A model generated the notes under the pieces. That model did no database searches. It saw nothing but the letters and a program-made list of their open reading frames with translations, and was not told the DNA's origin. Made by a program: the position numbers and the translations under genes. A DNA stretch of 64,000 nucleotides. Source: Enterococcus pseudoavium NBRC 100491 (lineage in GTDB: Bacteria; Bacillota; Bacilli; Lactobacillales; Enterococcaceae). This document shows positions 63,641-64,000 of the stretch, piece by piece (positions within the stretch are counted from its first letter, which is position 1; every line of letters begins with the position of its first letter). The DNA lies in NCBI RefSeq assembly GCF_001544295.1, contig NZ_BCQF01000006.1:47242-111241 (forward strand). The letters are read 5' to 3'.

Positions 63641-63828
63641 AAAGGCATGGCAGTTAGGTTCACAACGCAAAACATTGTGCTTTTGATGAGGTTGAACTTT
63701 TACACAAGATTGTGGACTTGACTTAAAAAAAATAAGTCAATCAACATTAAAAATCTACAAGTTCAAAAAACCAGTGATTAGCAAATAATTTATCTGGTCC
63801 ACTGTTCAATCATTTTGTAATTAATATT

Positions 63829-64000
63829 CTATATTCTAATCTTTTTGATTACTTTCTTCACATCTTCCAAATAATCATCTCCTACTTCTGGAAGTAACAA
63901 ATTACCTTCTATAGCATTCATCATCACTGCCTCTTTTTCTTTCAGCCGATCATAGACTAATTGGTCAATGAAGCCGTTATGTGCGTTATTTCCATCTGTC
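63829..64000 (-). CDS. Partial ORF running off the right edge
   Basis: A minus-strand frame without stop enters from the right edge and ends at TAG (63829-63831), giving at least 56 residues, including NGFIDQLVYDRLKEKEAVMM and EVGDDYLEDVKKVIKK. It is charged and helical, with no recognised domain. The 5' part is outside the window. The 63724-63828 stretch to the IS has no gene but holds the inverted repeat TTGACTTA (63718-63725)/TAAGTCAA (63733-63740). Confidence 0.5.
   Translation of the reverse strand, partial: TDGNNAHNGFIDQLVYDRLKEKEAVMMNAIEGNLLLPEVGDDYLEDVKKVIKKIRI

Larger units (their letters stand above)
62258..63723 (+). mobile_element. IS256-family insertion sequence
   Basis: One transposase gene is flanked by imperfect inverted repeats. 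The left end reads GTCCATATAATTGTGTAAAA (62264-62283); the right end, inverted, reads GTCCACAATCTTGTGTAAAA. Both fit IS256 ends. The outer limits are uncertain by several bases. No 8-9 bp target duplication fits these boundaries. Confidence 0.85.
58513..64000. mobile_element. Part of an integrative (Tn916/ICE-like) element inserted upstream of rbgA
   Basis: The region carries an integrase, a putative excisionase and Tn916-type orf8/orf7 homologues, then cargo and an IS. The left boundary is placed at two direct copies of CATGGGACA (58513-58521 and 58524-58532), directly downstream of the integrase stop, where an attachment core is expected. The right end is outside the window. No conjugation genes are visible here. 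Confidence 0.6.

Noticed and set aside
58513..64000. Prophage
   Set aside because: No phage repressor, structural or lysis genes are visible; orf7/orf8-like genes point to a Tn916-type element.
1..64000. CRISPR array or rRNA genes
   Set aside because: No regularly spaced repeats with spacers and no rRNA sequence were seen.

Overview
The window looks like the chromosome of a low-GC Gram-positive coccus of the genus Enterococcus. Evidence for this is the AT-rich sequence, the strong AGGAGG-type ribosome binding sites, the Firmicutes order rbgA-rnhB-dprA-topA-trmFO-xerC-hslV-hslU-codY, a glgBCDAP glycogen operon, pflBA, parEC, and a Tn916-type orf7/orf8 pair. The cobalamin and propanediol genes together with glycogen genes would fit the E. 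avium group, but species is an inference. Most genes lie on the minus strand.

Positions 1-12766 form a vitamin B12/propanediol region and the most interesting part. A minus-strand cobalamin riboswitch with its own intrinsic terminator (about 11732-11950) precedes a seven-gene operon: a 1652-residue surface protein with a transcobalamin-like DUF4430 domain and two alpha/alpha-barrel (prenyltransferase/squalene-cyclase-like) domains, a DUF4430 lipoprotein, EcfT, a fused two-domain ECF ATPase, a CbrT-like S component, a small DUF4430 lipoprotein and a divergent glycerate-kinase-like protein. This resembles a Gram-positive counterpart of the animal intrinsic factor/transcobalamin capture step joined to a dedicated ECF importer. 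A second cobalamin riboswitch (about 395-525, minus) points into the 3' end of a plus-strand AraC-family regulator, probably PocR. That is the arrangement known for the Listeria riboswitch-controlled antisense RNA AspocR. pduV and pduU, upstream of the operon, tie it to B12-dependent propanediol microcompartments.

Positions 13000-25000 hold housekeeping and cell-wall genes: a flavin-type oxidase, a HAD phosphatase, two wall-hydrolase genes, an oxidoreductase, an FUSC-type membrane protein, an ABC ATPase with no permease, nagA with a NagR-like operator, an RNPP-type regulator and tRNA-Leu(GAG). Positions 23321-33365 are the glycogen operon glgB-glgC-glgD-glgA-glgP plus a GH13 enzyme, for glycogen synthesis and turnover. 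Positions 33788-48316 carry ppaC, pflA/pflB (with a consensus cre site), parC/parE, a CoA-binding protein, plsY, a NUDIX gene and an aldose epimerase. Positions 48431-58439 are the conserved chromosome/protease/regulator cluster ending in codY.

From 58513 to the right edge lies part of an integrative element inserted just upstream of rbgA: a tyrosine integrase with an extra C-terminal domain, a putative excisionase, a 23-residue small ORF, orf8- and orf7-like regulators, an acidic lipoprotein, and an IS256-family insertion sequence abutting the lipoprotein's ribosome binding site. A truncated ORF runs off the right end.
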